Assembly (NCBI GenBank): GCA_036006425.1
Contig: DASYPQ010000002.1
Location: 15,057 to 79,056 of the forward strand
Direction of reading: 5' to 3'
From: DASYPQ01 sp036006425
Lineage (GTDB): Bacteria; Planctomycetota; UBA1135; GCA-002686595
Length of the DNA stretch: 64,000 nucleotides
Positions 1-8,172 of this stretch are shown here, piece by piece. The notes below the pieces were generated by a model, which saw nothing but the letters and a program-made list of their open reading frames with translations, was not told the origin of the DNA and did not search any database. The first letter of the stretch is position 1. Each line of letters begins with the position of its first letter. Both the position numbers and the translations under genes were made by a program.

Positions 1-701
1 TCGAGGTCGTGCAGCACCGCCTCGCGAACGAGTTCAAGGTGAAGCAGAAGGTCGGCGCGCCGCGCGTCGCGTACCGCGAGGCCGTGCTCGCGCCCGGGCG
101 CGGTCGCAGCCGCGTCGAGCGTCCGATCGGAGGCAGGGACGTGTTCGGCGACGTCGAGATCCTCGTCGCTCCCGACGAGACGCTGCTCGCGCCGCGCGTC
201 GACTGGGACGAGCCCTGCCCGATCCCGGCGGCGTTCCGCAAGGCGATCGCCGAGACGCTCGCGCTCGACGCGCACACCGGACCGCGCTTCGGGTTCCCGC
301 TGATTCGCGCGCGGATCCGCGTCGTCGGCGGAGCGAGCGATCCGCGCCGCGACTCCGAGATCGGCTTCGTGCAGGCCGCGAGCCAGGCCTTGCGCGAAGC
401 GCTCTCCGCGGGAGCGATCGCGCTGTTCGAACCGCTGATGTCGTTCGAGATCCAGGCGCCGGGCGAGTTCTCGAGCGGCATCATCGCGGACCTGAACGCG
501 CGCCGCGCCGAAGTGACCGAGGTGCAGGCCGACGGAGAGCTGCGCGTCGTGAAGGGCTCGGTCGCGCTGTCGAAGATGTTCGGCTACGCGTCCGCGGTGC
601 GCTCGCTCAGCCAGGGCCGCGCGGGATTCAGCATGGAGCCCGCGGGCTTCCGCGAAGTCCCGGAGGCCGAGCTCGAGAGCCGCGGCCTCGTCTGGCACTG
701 A
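1..701 (+). CDS. fusA: Elongation factor G, C-terminal part (cut by window start)
   Basis: This is the 3' end of the translocation GTPase EF-G, covering domains IV and V; the G domain lies upstream of the window. The frame is open from base 3. The first visible residues match the family stretch 'LEV..RL..EF.V....G.P.VAYRE'. Further on come 'QAASQALREAL' and 'FGYASAVRSLSQGRAGFSM', typical of the end of domain IV and of domain V. The stop is at 699-701. It sits upstream of rpsJ as in the str-S10 arrangement, but no tuf gene lies between them. Confidence 0.93.
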   Translation, partial: EVVQHRLANEFKVKQKVGAPRVAYREAVLAPGRGRSRVERPIGGRDVFGDVEILVAPDETLLAPRVDWDEPCPIPAAFRKAIAETLALDAHTGPRFGFPLIRARIRVVGGASDPRRDSEIGFVQAASQALREALSAGAIALFEPLMSFEIQAPGEFSSGIIADLNARRAEVTEVQADGELRVVKGSVALSKMFGYASAVRSLSQGRAGFSMEPAGFREVPEAELESRGLVWH

Positions 702-728
702 GCGGTTCGGATCGAACCCCTTGTCATG

Positions 729-747
729 GAACGGGTTGCACCCGTTC
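729..747 (+). terminator. Hairpin after fusA
   Basis: Perfect 8-bp inverted repeat (gaacgggt / acccgttc) with a 3-nt loop, 28 bases after the fusA stop and before the promoter at 833. No T-tract follows, so it may act as a Rho-dependent or weak terminator; this role is inferred. Confidence 0.4.
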
Positions 748-832
748 GAGGAGCTCGCATCCCGCCCCGGGATCCGGTACGGGTCGCGACCCCGCTCGCG
801 AGCGCGCTCCGGATGCCCCGCGGCCTCCGTGA

Positions 833-861
833 TTGACGCACCCCACCCCTGCGGGTACTCT
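833..861 (+). promoter_or_regulatory. Candidate sigma70-type promoter of the S10 operon
   Basis: TTGACG at 833-838, a 17-bp spacer, then TACTCT at 856-861. The spacing is ideal, and it lies between the fusA hairpin and rpsJ. Transcription would start near 868, giving an rpsJ leader of about 118 nt. That leader contains a hairpin at 948-964 (gcggga / tcccgc) ending 22 nt before the rpsJ ATG. Confidence 0.55.
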
Positions 862-986
862 CCTCGCCCCTTTCGCGCCGCGGCAACGCGCTGCGAACGG
901 TTTTCGAACCCAACCCCGGAATCCAAGTCGTCGCGTTCGGGAGGGTCGCGGGAGCGTTTCCCGCCCCCTTCGCGTCCAGAGAGAGC

Positions 987-1292
987 ATGAAGGACAAGAT
1001 CCAGATTCGCATGGAAGCCTACGACCACGAGGCGCTCGACCAGTCGGGCCTCGAGATCGTGGAAACCGCCAAGAGGACGGGGGCGCGCGTCGCCGGTCCG
1101 ATCCCCTTGCCCACGCGGATCGAGCGGTACACGGTCCTGCGCTCGCCGTTCATCGACAAGAAGTCGCGGGAGCAGTTCGAGATCCGCACGCACAAACGAC
1201 TCATCTACATCTCCGAGCCCACCAGCCAGACGGTGGACGCTCTGTCCAGCCTCAACATGCCTGCGGGCGTGGACATCCGCATCAAGGCCTGA
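987..1292 (+). CDS. rpsJ: 30S ribosomal protein S10
   Basis: Protein of the 30S subunit head and, in other bacteria, a partner of NusB in antitermination. The 101-aa product has normal length and carries the family motifs 'GPIPLPT' (residues 38-44), 'RSPF.DKKSREQFE' and 'HKRLI'. The ATG follows a purine-rich agagag. It is the first gene of the S10 operon here. Unusually, 296 bases separate it from rplC. Confidence 0.98.
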   Translation: MKDKIQIRMEAYDHEALDQSGLEIVETAKRTGARVAGPIPLPTRIERYTVLRSPFIDKKSREQFEIRTHKRLIYISEPTSQTVDALSSLNMPAGVDIRIKA

Positions 1293-1588
1293 GACCAGGC
1301 CTCGAGCGCGTCGCGCGGGATCTCCCGCGCGACACGTCGGATCCGCCGCAGCACTCTTTCTCCCCCGGACGACCTCGCTTTCGGTGCGCGCGCTGGCGCG
1401 CGCATCGGTCGCGCTGGAAATCCAAATCCTGTCCGGACGTCGTCGACGTCTCCGCGCGCCGCGCGGGGACGGAGAAGCGTCCGGCGCGCCGCGTGGCCAG
1501 GCGTCTCGTTCGCCCGATCGCACCGCTCCCTCCGAGCGGGCCGGGCGGCACCTGGTCGAACCGGCGAAACTGACGAGTTCAAGGAATC
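1293..1588 (+). promoter_or_regulatory. Long rpsJ-rplC spacer with strong hairpins
   Basis: No credible gene is present in this 296-base gap, whereas rpsJ and rplC are usually only tens of bases apart. It holds a perfect 11-bp inverted repeat just after the rpsJ stop (1310-1320 with 1323-1333, 'gtcgcgcggga' / 'tcccgcgcgac'). A second repeat is at 1385-1393 / 1396-1404. No T-tract follows either. These could be an attenuator, an RNase processing site or an autogenous r-protein binding site; the role is inferred only. An aagga-like ribosome binding site precedes rplC near 1580. Confidence 0.4.
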
Positions 1589-2236
1589 ATGACGCTGATC
1601 CTGGGACGCAAGCGCGGAATGACGCAGCTGTTCGCGGAAGACGGCACGGTCACGGGAGTGACCGTGGTGGAAGTCGGTCCGTGCGTAGTGACTCAAGTCC
1701 GCACGCGCGAGAAGGACGGGTACGACGCCGTCCAGCTCGGATACGAGGACATCCCCGACAAGCGCTCGCGGAAGCCGCAGCTCGGCTCGTTCCGCAAGGC
1801 GAACACCGCGCCGAAGCGCTTCCTCCGCGAGGAACGCCTGGCGACGCCGGCCGCGGTCGCCGTCGGCGACGCGGTCAAGGTCGACGCCTTCAAGCCCGGC
1901 GACCTCGTCGACGTCACGGGCACGATGAAGGGGCGCGGCTTCGCCGGCACGATCAAGCGCCACGGCTTCAGCCGCGGTCCCGAGACGCACGGCTGCATGA
2001 ACGTGCGCGACCCGGGCTCGATGGCGAGCAAGCGCATCGGCAAGGTCATCAAGGGAAAGCGCCTCGGCGGCCACTACGGCGCCTCGCGCTCGACCGCCAA
2101 GAACCTCCGCGTCATCGAAGTCGACGCGCAGAAGAACCTGCTCTACCTGTGCGGCGCCGTCGCCGGGCCGAGCAACGGCTTCGTCCAGGTGCGCACCGCC
2201 AAGACCGGCACGCGCAAGCCCAAGGTCCAGCACTGA
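1589..2236 (+). CDS. rplC: 50S ribosomal protein L3
   Basis: Early 50S assembly protein that binds 23S rRNA domain VI near the peptidyl transferase centre. The 215-aa product starts 'MTLILGRKRGMTQ', the bacterial L3 signature. It carries the central 'GTMKGRGFAGTIKRHGFSRGP' region, with the Gln or His methylation loop region following around 'THG', and 'PGSMASKRIGKVIKGKRLGGHYG'. Length is typical. The stop overlaps the neighbourhood of the GTG start of rplD one base later, consistent with translational coupling. Confidence 0.98.
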   Translation: MTLILGRKRGMTQLFAEDGTVTGVTVVEVGPCVVTQVRTREKDGYDAVQLGYEDIPDKRSRKPQLGSFRKANTAPKRFLREERLATPAAVAVGDAVKVDAFKPGDLVDVTGTMKGRGFAGTIKRHGFSRGPETHGCMNVRDPGSMASKRIGKVIKGKRLGGHYGASRSTAKNLRVIEVDAQKNLLYLCGAVAGPSNGFVQVRTAKTGTRKPKVQH

Positions 2237-2237
2237 C

Positions 2238-2876
2238 GTGAAGATCCAAAGCTACAAGTCGGGCAAGCTCGGCCAGACCGAGTTCGACGGCGCGCCGTTC
2301 GGCGGCAAAGTGCGCCACCGTCTCCTCAAGGAGTCGGTGGTCACCCACCAGCGCAACCAGCGCCAAGGCAACGCGCACACGCGCGGCCGCGACGACATCG
2401 CCGGCTCGCACAAGAAGCCCTGGAAGCAGAAACACACCGGGCGCGCGCGCGCGGGCGACCGCAAGTCGCCGATCTGGCGCGGCGGCGGCACGGTCTTCGG
2501 GCCGAAGCCGCGCGATTTCACGGTCCACATGCCGGCGAAGTCGCGCCGCGTCGCGCTGCGCTCGGCGCTCGCGGGCAAGCTCGCCGACGGCGAAGTCGTG
2601 ATCGCGGACCTGCCGACCTTCGAGAAGCCCTCGGCGAAGGCCGGGCGCCAGCTGCTCCAGGATCTCGGCGCGCCGCGCCGCGTGCTCGTCGTCCTCGACA
2701 AGGCCGACGCGAACCTGTGGAAGTCCCTGCGCAACTTCCCGGGCGTCACCGTGCGCATCGCCGCCGAGCTGTGCGCGCACGACGTCGTCGCGGGCGGGCT
2801 GCTCGTGGCCGAGAAGGGCGCGATGAACGCGCTCGCGTCGCGCGTCGGCGTTCCGATCGAGGGAGGTGCCGCATGA
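2238..2876 (+). CDS. rplD: 50S ribosomal protein L4
   Basis: Protein lining the ribosomal exit tunnel; in proteobacteria also the repressor of the S10 operon. The 212-aa product has the tunnel loop 'RGRDDIAGSHKKPWKQKHTGRARAGD' region (about residues 50-75) with 'PIWRGGGTVFGPKPRDF' after it, both family hallmarks. The GTG start at 2238 directly follows the rplC stop. The end overlaps the rplW start as ATGA. Whether it represses this operon is unknown, but the structured leaders at 868-986 and 1293-1588 would be places to look. Confidence 0.97.
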   Translation: MKIQSYKSGKLGQTEFDGAPFGGKVRHRLLKESVVTHQRNQRQGNAHTRGRDDIAGSHKKPWKQKHTGRARAGDRKSPIWRGGGTVFGPKPRDFTVHMPAKSRRVALRSALAGKLADGEVVIADLPTFEKPSAKAGRQLLQDLGAPRRVLVVLDKADANLWKSLRNFPGVTVRIAAELCAHDVVAGGLLVAEKGAMNALASRVGVPIEGGAA

Positions 2877-3163
2877 CGAACGTCGATCGTCTCTACCACG
2901 TCCTCCAGGCGCCCGTCCTCACCGAGAAGGGCACCGACGACACGGCCGACCGCAACGCCTACCACTTCCGCGTCCCCGTCGACGCGAACAAGATCGAGGT
3001 GCGCCAGGCCGTCGAGCGCCTCTTCAAGGTCAAGGTCGTGCGCGTGAACACGCTGCGCGTCTCCGGCAAGGCGCGCCGTCGCGGATACACCGCGGGGCGC
3101 ACGCCGGACTGGAAGAAGGCGATGGTCACCCTCCGCGAAGGCGACACCATCGAGATCCTGTAG
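2873..3163 (+). CDS. rplW: 50S ribosomal protein L23
   Basis: Protein at the exit of the polypeptide tunnel and docking site for trigger factor and SRP. The 96-aa product has 'APVLTEKGT' near the N-terminus (L23 signature '.P..TEK'), 'YHFRVPVDANKIEVRQAVERLF.VKV..VNT', and a C-terminal 'DWKKAMVTLREGDTIE'. The ATG at 2873 is chosen because it overlaps the rplD stop as ATGA and has ggaggt 6 bases upstream. The longer open frame upstream overlaps rplD and is not coding. Confidence 0.97.
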   Translation: MTNVDRLYHVLQAPVLTEKGTDDTADRNAYHFRVPVDANKIEVRQAVERLFKVKVVRVNTLRVSGKARRRGYTAGRTPDWKKAMVTLREGDTIEIL

Positions 3164-3184
3164 CCGTCCGGCGAAGAACCACCC

Positions 3185-4027
3185 ATGGCCATCAAGCAAT
3201 ACCGACCGACCTCACCCGGACGCCGCACCGGCAACGTCCTCGACTACGCCGAGATCACGAGCACGACGCCGGAGCGCAGCCTGCTCCGCCCGATGCGCAA
3301 GACCGGCGGCCGGAACAACCACGGTCACCTGACGCGCCGTCACCGCGGCGGCGGCAACAAGCGCCGGTACCGCGTCCTCGACTTCAAGCGCGACAAGGAC
3401 GGCATTCCGGCCCGCATCGCGTCGATCGAGTACGACCCGAACCGCTCGGCGAACATCGCGCTCGTGCACTACGCCGACGGCGAGAAGCGCTACATCGTGG
3501 CGCCCCTCGGGATCCAGGTCGGCCAGACGATCGCGTCGGGCGCGGGCTCGGAGCCTCTCGTCGGCAACACGCTCACGCTCGCCGACATCCCGGTCGGCCT
3601 CGAGATCCACAACATCGAGCTCTCCCCCGGTCGCGGCGGGCAGCTGTGCCGCTCGGCCGGCTCCGTCGCGCAGCTCACCGCGCGCGAAGGCGAGTACGCG
3701 GTCGTGATGCTCTCGTCGGGCGAGCTGCGCAAGATCCACATCCGCTGCCGCGCGACCGTCGGTCGCATCGGCAACACGGACCACCAGAACGTCAGCCTTG
3801 GCAAGGCCGGTCGCAAGCGCCACATGGGCCACCGCCCGTCCGTCCGCGGCACGGCTCAGAACCCGGTCGACCACCCGATGGGCGGCGGCGAGGGTCGCAC
3901 GGCCGGCGGACGCCATCCCTGCTCCCCGAGCGGCGTGCTCGCGAAGGGCGGCAAGACGCGCCGCCGCAACCATCCGACGAACAAGTTCATCATGCGGCGC
4001 CGCAAGCCGGGTCCGCACCACGCCTAG
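3185..4027 (+). CDS. rplB: 50S ribosomal protein L2
   Basis: Core 50S protein needed for subunit association and peptidyl transferase assembly. The 280-aa product is of normal length. It starts 'MAIKQYRPTSPGRR' and has 'NNHGHLTRRHRGGGNKR' (RNA-binding basic stretch) and 'IEYDPNRSANIALVHYADGEKRYI'. The conserved C-terminal block 'GTAQNPVDHPMGGGEGR' contains the His equivalent of E. coli His229. It lies between rplW and rpsS in standard order. Confidence 0.98.
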   Translation: MAIKQYRPTSPGRRTGNVLDYAEITSTTPERSLLRPMRKTGGRNNHGHLTRRHRGGGNKRRYRVLDFKRDKDGIPARIASIEYDPNRSANIALVHYADGEKRYIVAPLGIQVGQTIASGAGSEPLVGNTLTLADIPVGLEIHNIELSPGRGGQLCRSAGSVAQLTAREGEYAVVMLSSGELRKIHIRCRATVGRIGNTDHQNVSLGKAGRKRHMGHRPSVRGTAQNPVDHPMGGGEGRTAGGRHPCSPSGVLAKGGKTRRRNHPTNKFIMRRRKPGPHHA

Positions 4028-4056
4028 ACCCAGAGGACAACGGAAGCCACCACGCC

Positions 4057-4353
4057 ATGGGCCGCAGCACCAAGAAGGGACCCTTCATCGACGAGCACCT
4101 CCTCAAGAAGGTGGCCGCCGAGGTCAAGAAGGGCACTCGCAACCCGATCAAGACCTGGTCGCGTCGCAGCACGATCCCCCCCGATTTCATCGGGCACACG
4201 TTCATGGTCCACAACGGGCGCCAGCACCTGAAGGTGGTCGTCACCGAGGACATGGTCGGGCACAAGCTCGGAGAGTTCGCGCACACGCGCGTCTTCCGCG
4301 GGCACACGAACCGCAAGGAAACCGAGACGAAGGAAGGAGCGCCGGCGGAATGA
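4057..4353 (+). CDS. rpsS: 30S ribosomal protein S19
   Basis: 30S head protein next to S13. The 98-aa product starts 'MGRSTKKGPFIDEHLLKKV' and contains 'IKTWSRRSTIPPDFIGHTF.VHNG' and 'HKLGEFA.TR.FRGHT', all S19 signatures. The ATG at 4057 is chosen by homology; the frame stays open upstream through rplB but that part is out-of-frame shadow. The stop overlaps the rplV start as ATGA. Confidence 0.97.
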   Translation: MGRSTKKGPFIDEHLLKKVAAEVKKGTRNPIKTWSRRSTIPPDFIGHTFMVHNGRQHLKVVVTEDMVGHKLGEFAHTRVFRGHTNRKETETKEGAPAE

Positions 4354-4898
4354 GCGCCGTCAAGGAATTCAGCGCGCGCCATCGCTTCGCGCACATCACC
4401 GCGCGCAAGGCCCGCTACGTCGCCGACCTGATCCGCGGGCGCAGCGTCAACGAGGCCCTCGAGCTCCTGCAGTTCACGCCGAACCGCGGTTCGACGTTCT
4501 ACGTCAAGGTCCTGCGCTCCGCGATCGCCAACGCGAGCCACGACGAGGCGGTGAACATCAACCGCCTGTTCGTCTCCGAGTGCCGCGCCGACGACGGCCC
4601 GCTCCTGCAGAATCGCCTGCGCTACCGGCCGGGCCCCCAGGGGCGCGCGATGCCGTTCGCGAAGCGCATGTCGCACCTGCTCGTCAAGGTGCGCGAGATC
4701 GACGGCGCCGATCCGAGGAAGAAGGGGTCGATCGACGAGCCCGCCGCGGAAGCCTCGGCTCCGGAGACCCCGACGAAGGGCAAGAAGGCCGCGCCGAAGA
4801 AGAAGAAGGCCGCGCCCGCGCAGGCGAAGACCGCGGGCAAGCCCGCGAAGAAGCCCGCCAAGGGCAAGAAGAGTGAAGGGGAGGGGAAGAAGGCCTGA
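4350..4898 (+). CDS. rplV: 50S ribosomal protein L22 with Lys/Ala-rich tail
   Basis: Exit-tunnel protein binding all domains of 23S rRNA. The body (residues 1 to about 115) has the L22 motifs 'ARKARYVADLIRGRSVNEAL..L' and 'LR.AIANA.H', and the loop 'GPQGRAMP.AKR.SHL.VKV'. A low-complexity tail of roughly 65 residues follows, built of Lys, Ala and Pro ('KKAAPKKKKAAPAQ'), making 182 aa against about 110 in E. coli. Such tails occur on several ribosomal proteins in this window. The ATG overlaps the rpsS stop. Confidence 0.96.
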   Translation: MSAVKEFSARHRFAHITARKARYVADLIRGRSVNEALELLQFTPNRGSTFYVKVLRSAIANASHDEAVNINRLFVSECRADDGPLLQNRLRYRPGPQGRAMPFAKRMSHLLVKVREIDGADPRKKGSIDEPAAEASAPETPTKGKKAAPKKKKAAPAQAKTAGKPAKKPAKGKKSEGEGKKA

Positions 4899-4910
4899 CG
4901 GCCGACGCTC

Positions 4911-5651
4911 ATGGGACAAAAGATCCACCCGACCGGCTTCCGCCTCGCGACCATCGAGCCCTGGCGCTCGCGCTGGTACGCAGGCAAGAAGGACTTCAAG
5001 CGTTTCCTCCTCCAGGACAGGGACATCCGCGCGCACGTCTCCAAGGAGTTCGGCTCCGCCGGCATCGCGCGCATCGAGATCGAACGCACGAGCGAAGCCG
5101 TCAACGTAATCATCCACACGGCGCGCCCCGGCGTGCTCGTCGGACGCAAGGGCGTCCGCGTCGACGAGCTCAAGAAGGAGCTCCAGGCGATCACGGGCAC
5201 GACCTGCCACCTGACGCTGCACGAGATCAAGCGCCCCGAGCTCGAGTCGAAGCTCGTGGCGGAAGTGATCGCCGAAGCGCTCGAGAAGCGCATGGCGTTC
5301 CGCCGCGCGATGAAGCGCGCGATCCAGACGACGATCCAGGCCGGCGCGAAGGGCATCAAGGTCGAGCTGAACGGCCGACTCGGCGGTGCGGAAATGGCCC
5401 GGCAGGCTAAGGAGCGCGAAGGTCGCGTTCCGCTCTCGACGCTGCAGGCGAACGTCGACTACGGCACTGCGCTCGCGCAGACGACGTACGGCACCCTCGG
5501 CGTCAAGGTGTGGATCTACAAGGGCGAGATCGAGCGCGGCCAGAAGGTCGACTTCCGCGCCTCGCAGACGACCGCGGTGCGCAGCGAGCGCCCGCGAGGA
5601 CCGCGTCCGAATGCTCCCGCGAAGGAGGTGCGTCATGGCTCTGATGCCTAA
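4911..5651 (+). CDS. rpsC: 30S ribosomal protein S3
   Basis: 30S protein at the mRNA entry channel. The 246-aa product starts 'MGQKIHPTGFRLATIEPWRSRW', diagnostic for S3. It has a KH domain with the GXXG loop 'GRKG' (about residue 78), 'MAFRRAMKRAIQ', and 'GAKGIKVELNGRLGGAEMAR' in the C-terminal domain. The final 17 bases overlap the rplP start. Confidence 0.98.
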   Translation: MGQKIHPTGFRLATIEPWRSRWYAGKKDFKRFLLQDRDIRAHVSKEFGSAGIARIEIERTSEAVNVIIHTARPGVLVGRKGVRVDELKKELQAITGTTCHLTLHEIKRPELESKLVAEVIAEALEKRMAFRRAMKRAIQTTIQAGAKGIKVELNGRLGGAEMARQAKEREGRVPLSTLQANVDYGTALAQTTYGTLGVKVWIYKGEIERGQKVDFRASQTTAVRSERPRGPRPNAPAKEVRHGSDA

Positions 5652-6054
5652 ACGGACGAAGTTCCGGAAAGCCCACCGCGGAAGATTGAAGGGGATTGCG
5701 ACGCGCGGTCACCGCGTTTCGTTCGGCGACTTCGGTCTGCAGTCGCTCGACTACTGCTGGCTGTCGGGCCGCCAGATCGAGGCGGGTCGCGTCGCGGCGA
5801 GCCGCGCGACGGACGGACAGGCGCGCGTGTGGATCCGCGTCTTCCCGCACAAGCCGATCTCCTCCAAGCCCGCCGAAGTGCGCATGGGCACGGGCAAGGG
5901 CGAAGTCGAGTTCTGGGCCGCCGAGATCAAGCCGGGCACCGTGATCATGGAGCTCGGCGGACTGACGGAAGAGAAGGCGCGCTCGGCGTTCAAGCGCGTC
6001 GCTCACAAGCTGCCCATCAAGGTCAAGATGATCCGCCGCCTTCCGACCTCCTGA
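5635..6054 (+). CDS. rplP: 50S ribosomal protein L16
   Basis: 50S protein organising the A-site and central protuberance. The product has 'MPKRTKFRKAHRGR' at the N-terminus, 'GRQIEAGRVAASRA' and 'RVFPHKPISSKPAEVRMGTGKGEVE', all L16 hallmarks, for 139 aa. ATG 5635 is preceded by a good aaggaggtg inside the end of rpsC. The internal ATG at 5644, giving the more usual 'MPKRTK' start, cannot be excluded. Confidence 0.97.
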   Translation: MALMPKRTKFRKAHRGRLKGIATRGHRVSFGDFGLQSLDYCWLSGRQIEAGRVAASRATDGQARVWIRVFPHKPISSKPAEVRMGTGKGEVEFWAAEIKPGTVIMELGGLTEEKARSAFKRVAHKLPIKVKMIRRLPTS

Positions 6055-6070
6055 GCTGGACACGAGAGAC

Positions 6071-6280
6071 ATGAAGATCGAGGAAATCCGAGGCAAGAGC
6101 GACGTCGAACTCGGCGCGGTGTTCGGGGCCATGAAGAAGGAGCTCTTCGACATGCGCTTCAAGTCCGCGTCCCAGAGCCTTCCCGACCCGTCGCGGATCC
6201 GCACGCTCCGCCGCACGATCGCGCGGATGGGCACCGTCGTGCGCGAACGCGAACTCGGCCGGAACGCGAAGGCAAGCTAG
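6071..6280 (+). CDS. rpmC: 50S ribosomal protein L29
   Basis: Small helical 50S protein near the tunnel exit and part of the SRP/trigger-factor docking platform. The 69-aa product has the L29 pattern 'ELF.MRF' followed by 'SRIRTLRRTIARMGTVVRER', corresponding to the family motif 'I...RR.IAR..T..rE'. Position between rplP and rpsQ is canonical. Confidence 0.95.
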   Translation: MKIEEIRGKSDVELGAVFGAMKKELFDMRFKSASQSLPDPSRIRTLRRTIARMGTVVRERELGRNAKAS

Positions 6281-6288
6281 AGACCGCC

Positions 6289-6642
6289 ATGAACCCGACA
6301 CGCAACGACCGTCGCACCCTCGAAGGCACCGTCACGAGCGATCTCTGCTCGAAGACGATCACCGTCGAGGTGGAGCGCACCTACAAGCATCCGAAGTACA
6401 AGAAGTACGTCCGCAAGGTCGCGCGCTACCACGCCCACGACGAGAAGGACGAGGCGAAGAAGGGCGATCGCGTCGAGCTCCGCGCGTGCCGGCCGCTCTC
6501 GAAGACGAAGCGCTGGCTCCTCGTGCGCGTGATCGCGCGCGCCGCCGAGGTCGCGTCGCTCGAGACCGTCACCGGCCTCGTCGACACCGGGATCCCGACT
6601 CCGAAGGCCGGTGCAGCCGGCCCGACCGGAGGTGCCTCTTGA
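6289..6642 (+). CDS. rpsQ: 30S ribosomal protein S17 with C-terminal extension
   Basis: Primary 16S rRNA-binding OB-fold protein. Residues 1-90 show 'RRTLEGTV.SD...KTITVEVER...HPKYKKYVR' and 'RPLSKTKRW.LV.V', the S17 signature. The 117-aa product is about 30 residues longer than E. coli S17, the extra part being Ala/Gly/Thr-rich. The stop TGA is shared with the TTG start of rplN. Confidence 0.96.
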   Translation: MNPTRNDRRTLEGTVTSDLCSKTITVEVERTYKHPKYKKYVRKVARYHAHDEKDEAKKGDRVELRACRPLSKTKRWLLVRVIARAAEVASLETVTGLVDTGIPTPKAGAAGPTGGAS

Positions 6643-7007
6643 TCCAGATGCAGACGTTCCTCGACGTCGCCGACAACACCGGCGCGCGTCTCGTCCAGTG
6701 CATCAAGGTGCTCGGCGGAACGCACCGCCGCACCGCGGGCCTCGGCGACATCATCGTCGTCTCCGTCAAGAAGTCGCTGCCGACCTCGGAGTTCAAGCAA
6801 GGCAGCGTGGCGAAGGGCGTCATCGTGCGCGTGAAGCACAACACCCGCCGCTCGGACGGCTCCTACGTCCGCTTCGACCGCAACGCGCTCGTGCTGATCG
6901 ACCCCGAAGGAAATCCGAAAGGCACGCGCATCTTCGGCGCGGTCGCGCGCGAGCTGCGCGAACGCAACTTCATGAAGATCATCTCGCTCGCGCAGGAGGT
7001 CGTGTGA
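6639..7007 (+). CDS. rplN: 50S ribosomal protein L14
   Basis: Highly conserved 50S protein bridging to 16S rRNA. The 122-aa product equals the family length if translation begins at TTG 6639, giving 'MIQMQTFLDVADNTGARLVQ'. That start has ggaggtg upstream at 6629-6635 and overlaps the rpsQ stop as TTGA, so I chose it over the internal ATG at 6648. Motifs 'CIKVLGG', 'GDIIVVSVK', 'RVKHNTRR.DGSYVRFDRNA.VLID' and 'GTRIFG.VARELR' are all present. Confidence 0.96.
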   Translation: MIQMQTFLDVADNTGARLVQCIKVLGGTHRRTAGLGDIIVVSVKKSLPTSEFKQGSVAKGVIVRVKHNTRRSDGSYVRFDRNALVLIDPEGNPKGTRIFGAVARELRERNFMKIISLAQEVV

Positions 7008-7342
7008 TGCACGTCCGCAAGGGAGACATGGTCGTCGTCATCGCCGGCAACGACAAAGGCAAGCGCGGCACGATCCGCTCGGTCATTCGCGAAGCGAACC
7101 GCGTGATCGTCGAGGGGATCAACCTGCGCTGGAAGCACCGCAAGGCGAACCAGAAGAACCCGAAGGGCGAGCGCGTGCAGGTCGAGTGCTCGATCCACGC
7201 GAGCAACGTCATGCACCTCGATCCGAAGACCGACGCGCCGGTGCGCGGCCGGCCCGACGCCAAGCAGGCGGGAACGCGCGGCGCTCCGGCCAAGAAGCCC
7301 GCGAAGGCATCCAAGAAGAAGAAGGAGGCTGCTGCGAGCTGA
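7007..7342 (+). CDS. rplX: 50S ribosomal protein L24 with basic tail
   Basis: Assembly-initiating 50S protein with a KOW motif. The N-terminal 'VRKGDMVVVIAGNDKGKRGTI' is the KOW domain, followed by 'VIVEGIN....H.KAN' and 'SNVMHLDP'. The end of the 111-aa product is a Lys/Ala-rich tail ('KKPAKASKKKKEAAAS'). The ATG at 7007 overlaps the rplN stop by one base. Confidence 0.95.
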   Translation: MHVRKGDMVVVIAGNDKGKRGTIRSVIREANRVIVEGINLRWKHRKANQKNPKGERVQVECSIHASNVMHLDPKTDAPVRGRPDAKQAGTRGAPAKKPAKASKKKKEAAAS

Positions 7343-7376
7343 GCGCCACGCTCGCTCCGCCAAGCCCAACACCCCC

Positions 7377-7958
7377 ATGGCACGCCTCAAGGAACGTTAT
7401 CGCAGCGAAGTGAAGCCGCGCCTCAAGGAGCGGTTCAAGATCGAGAACGACATGGCCGTCCCGCGCCTCATGAAGATCGTCGTCAACATGGGCGTCGGCT
7501 CGGCGGTGGAGAACAAGGGCCGGGTCGAGTCCGCCTCGAAGGACCTGGCGCAGATCACCGGGCAACGCCCGATCATCCGCAAGGCGAAGAAGGCGATCTC
7601 GAGCTTCAAGCTGCGCGAGGGCATGCCGATCGGCTGCTCCGTGACGCTGCGCGGCGACCGCATGTGGGAGTTCGCCGACCGGCTGCTCTCCATCGTCCTT
7701 CCGCGTATCCGCGACTTCCGCGGCGTGCGCGACAAGCTCGACGGCCGCGGGAACTACTCGCTCGGACTCTCCGAGCAGAGCGTCTTCCCCGAGATCGATT
7801 TCGACAAGCTGGAGGCCGCGCAAGGCATGGACGTCACGTTCGTTACCACGGCGACCAGCGACGACCAGGGCTACTGGCTCCTCAAGGAGCTCGGCATGCC
7901 CTTCGTGACCAAGGAAACCTCGGGCCCGAAGGGCGCGGGGCAGGAAAGAAAGAGCTGA
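7377..7958 (+). CDS. rplE: 50S ribosomal protein L5
   Basis: 5S rRNA-binding protein of the central protuberance. The 193-aa product has 'MARLKERY', 'VPRLMKIVVNMGVGSA', 'AKKAISSFKLREGMPIGCSVTLRG', 'DFRGV..KLDGRGNYSLG' and 'EQ.VFPEI.FDK', the standard L5 blocks. The last residues ('GPKGAGQERKS') extend slightly beyond the core. Confidence 0.97.
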   Translation: MARLKERYRSEVKPRLKERFKIENDMAVPRLMKIVVNMGVGSAVENKGRVESASKDLAQITGQRPIIRKAKKAISSFKLREGMPIGCSVTLRGDRMWEFADRLLSIVLPRIRDFRGVRDKLDGRGNYSLGLSEQSVFPEIDFDKLEAAQGMDVTFVTTATSDDQGYWLLKELGMPFVTKETSGPKGAGQERKS

Positions 7959-7964
7959 GCTGCC

Positions 7965-8150
7965 ATGGCAAAGACCACCTGGATCGTCAAGCAGCGCAGG
8001 AAGCCCAAGTTTTCGACGCGCGCGTACACGCGCTGCACGATGTGCGGACGCCAGCGCGCGGTGTACCGCAAGTTCGGCATCTGTCGGATCTGTCTGCGCA
8101 ACGCCGCACACCGCGGCGAGATCCCCGGGATGCGCAAGGCGTCCTGGTAG
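7965..8150 (+). CDS. rpsZ: 30S ribosomal protein S14, zinc-binding (type Z)
   Basis: Short zinc form of S14 in the 30S head. The 61-aa product has C24, C27, C40 and C43 in the 'CTMCGR' and 'CRICLR' pairs that bind zinc, and ends 'HRGEIPGMRKASW', as in type-Z S14. It is the only S14 gene seen here. It starts 7 bases after rplE. Confidence 0.97.
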   Translation: MAKTTWIVKQRRKPKFSTRAYTRCTMCGRQRAVYRKFGICRICLRNAAHRGEIPGMRKASW

Positions 8151-8172
8151 TCCGAGGAAAACGAGCCCGATC

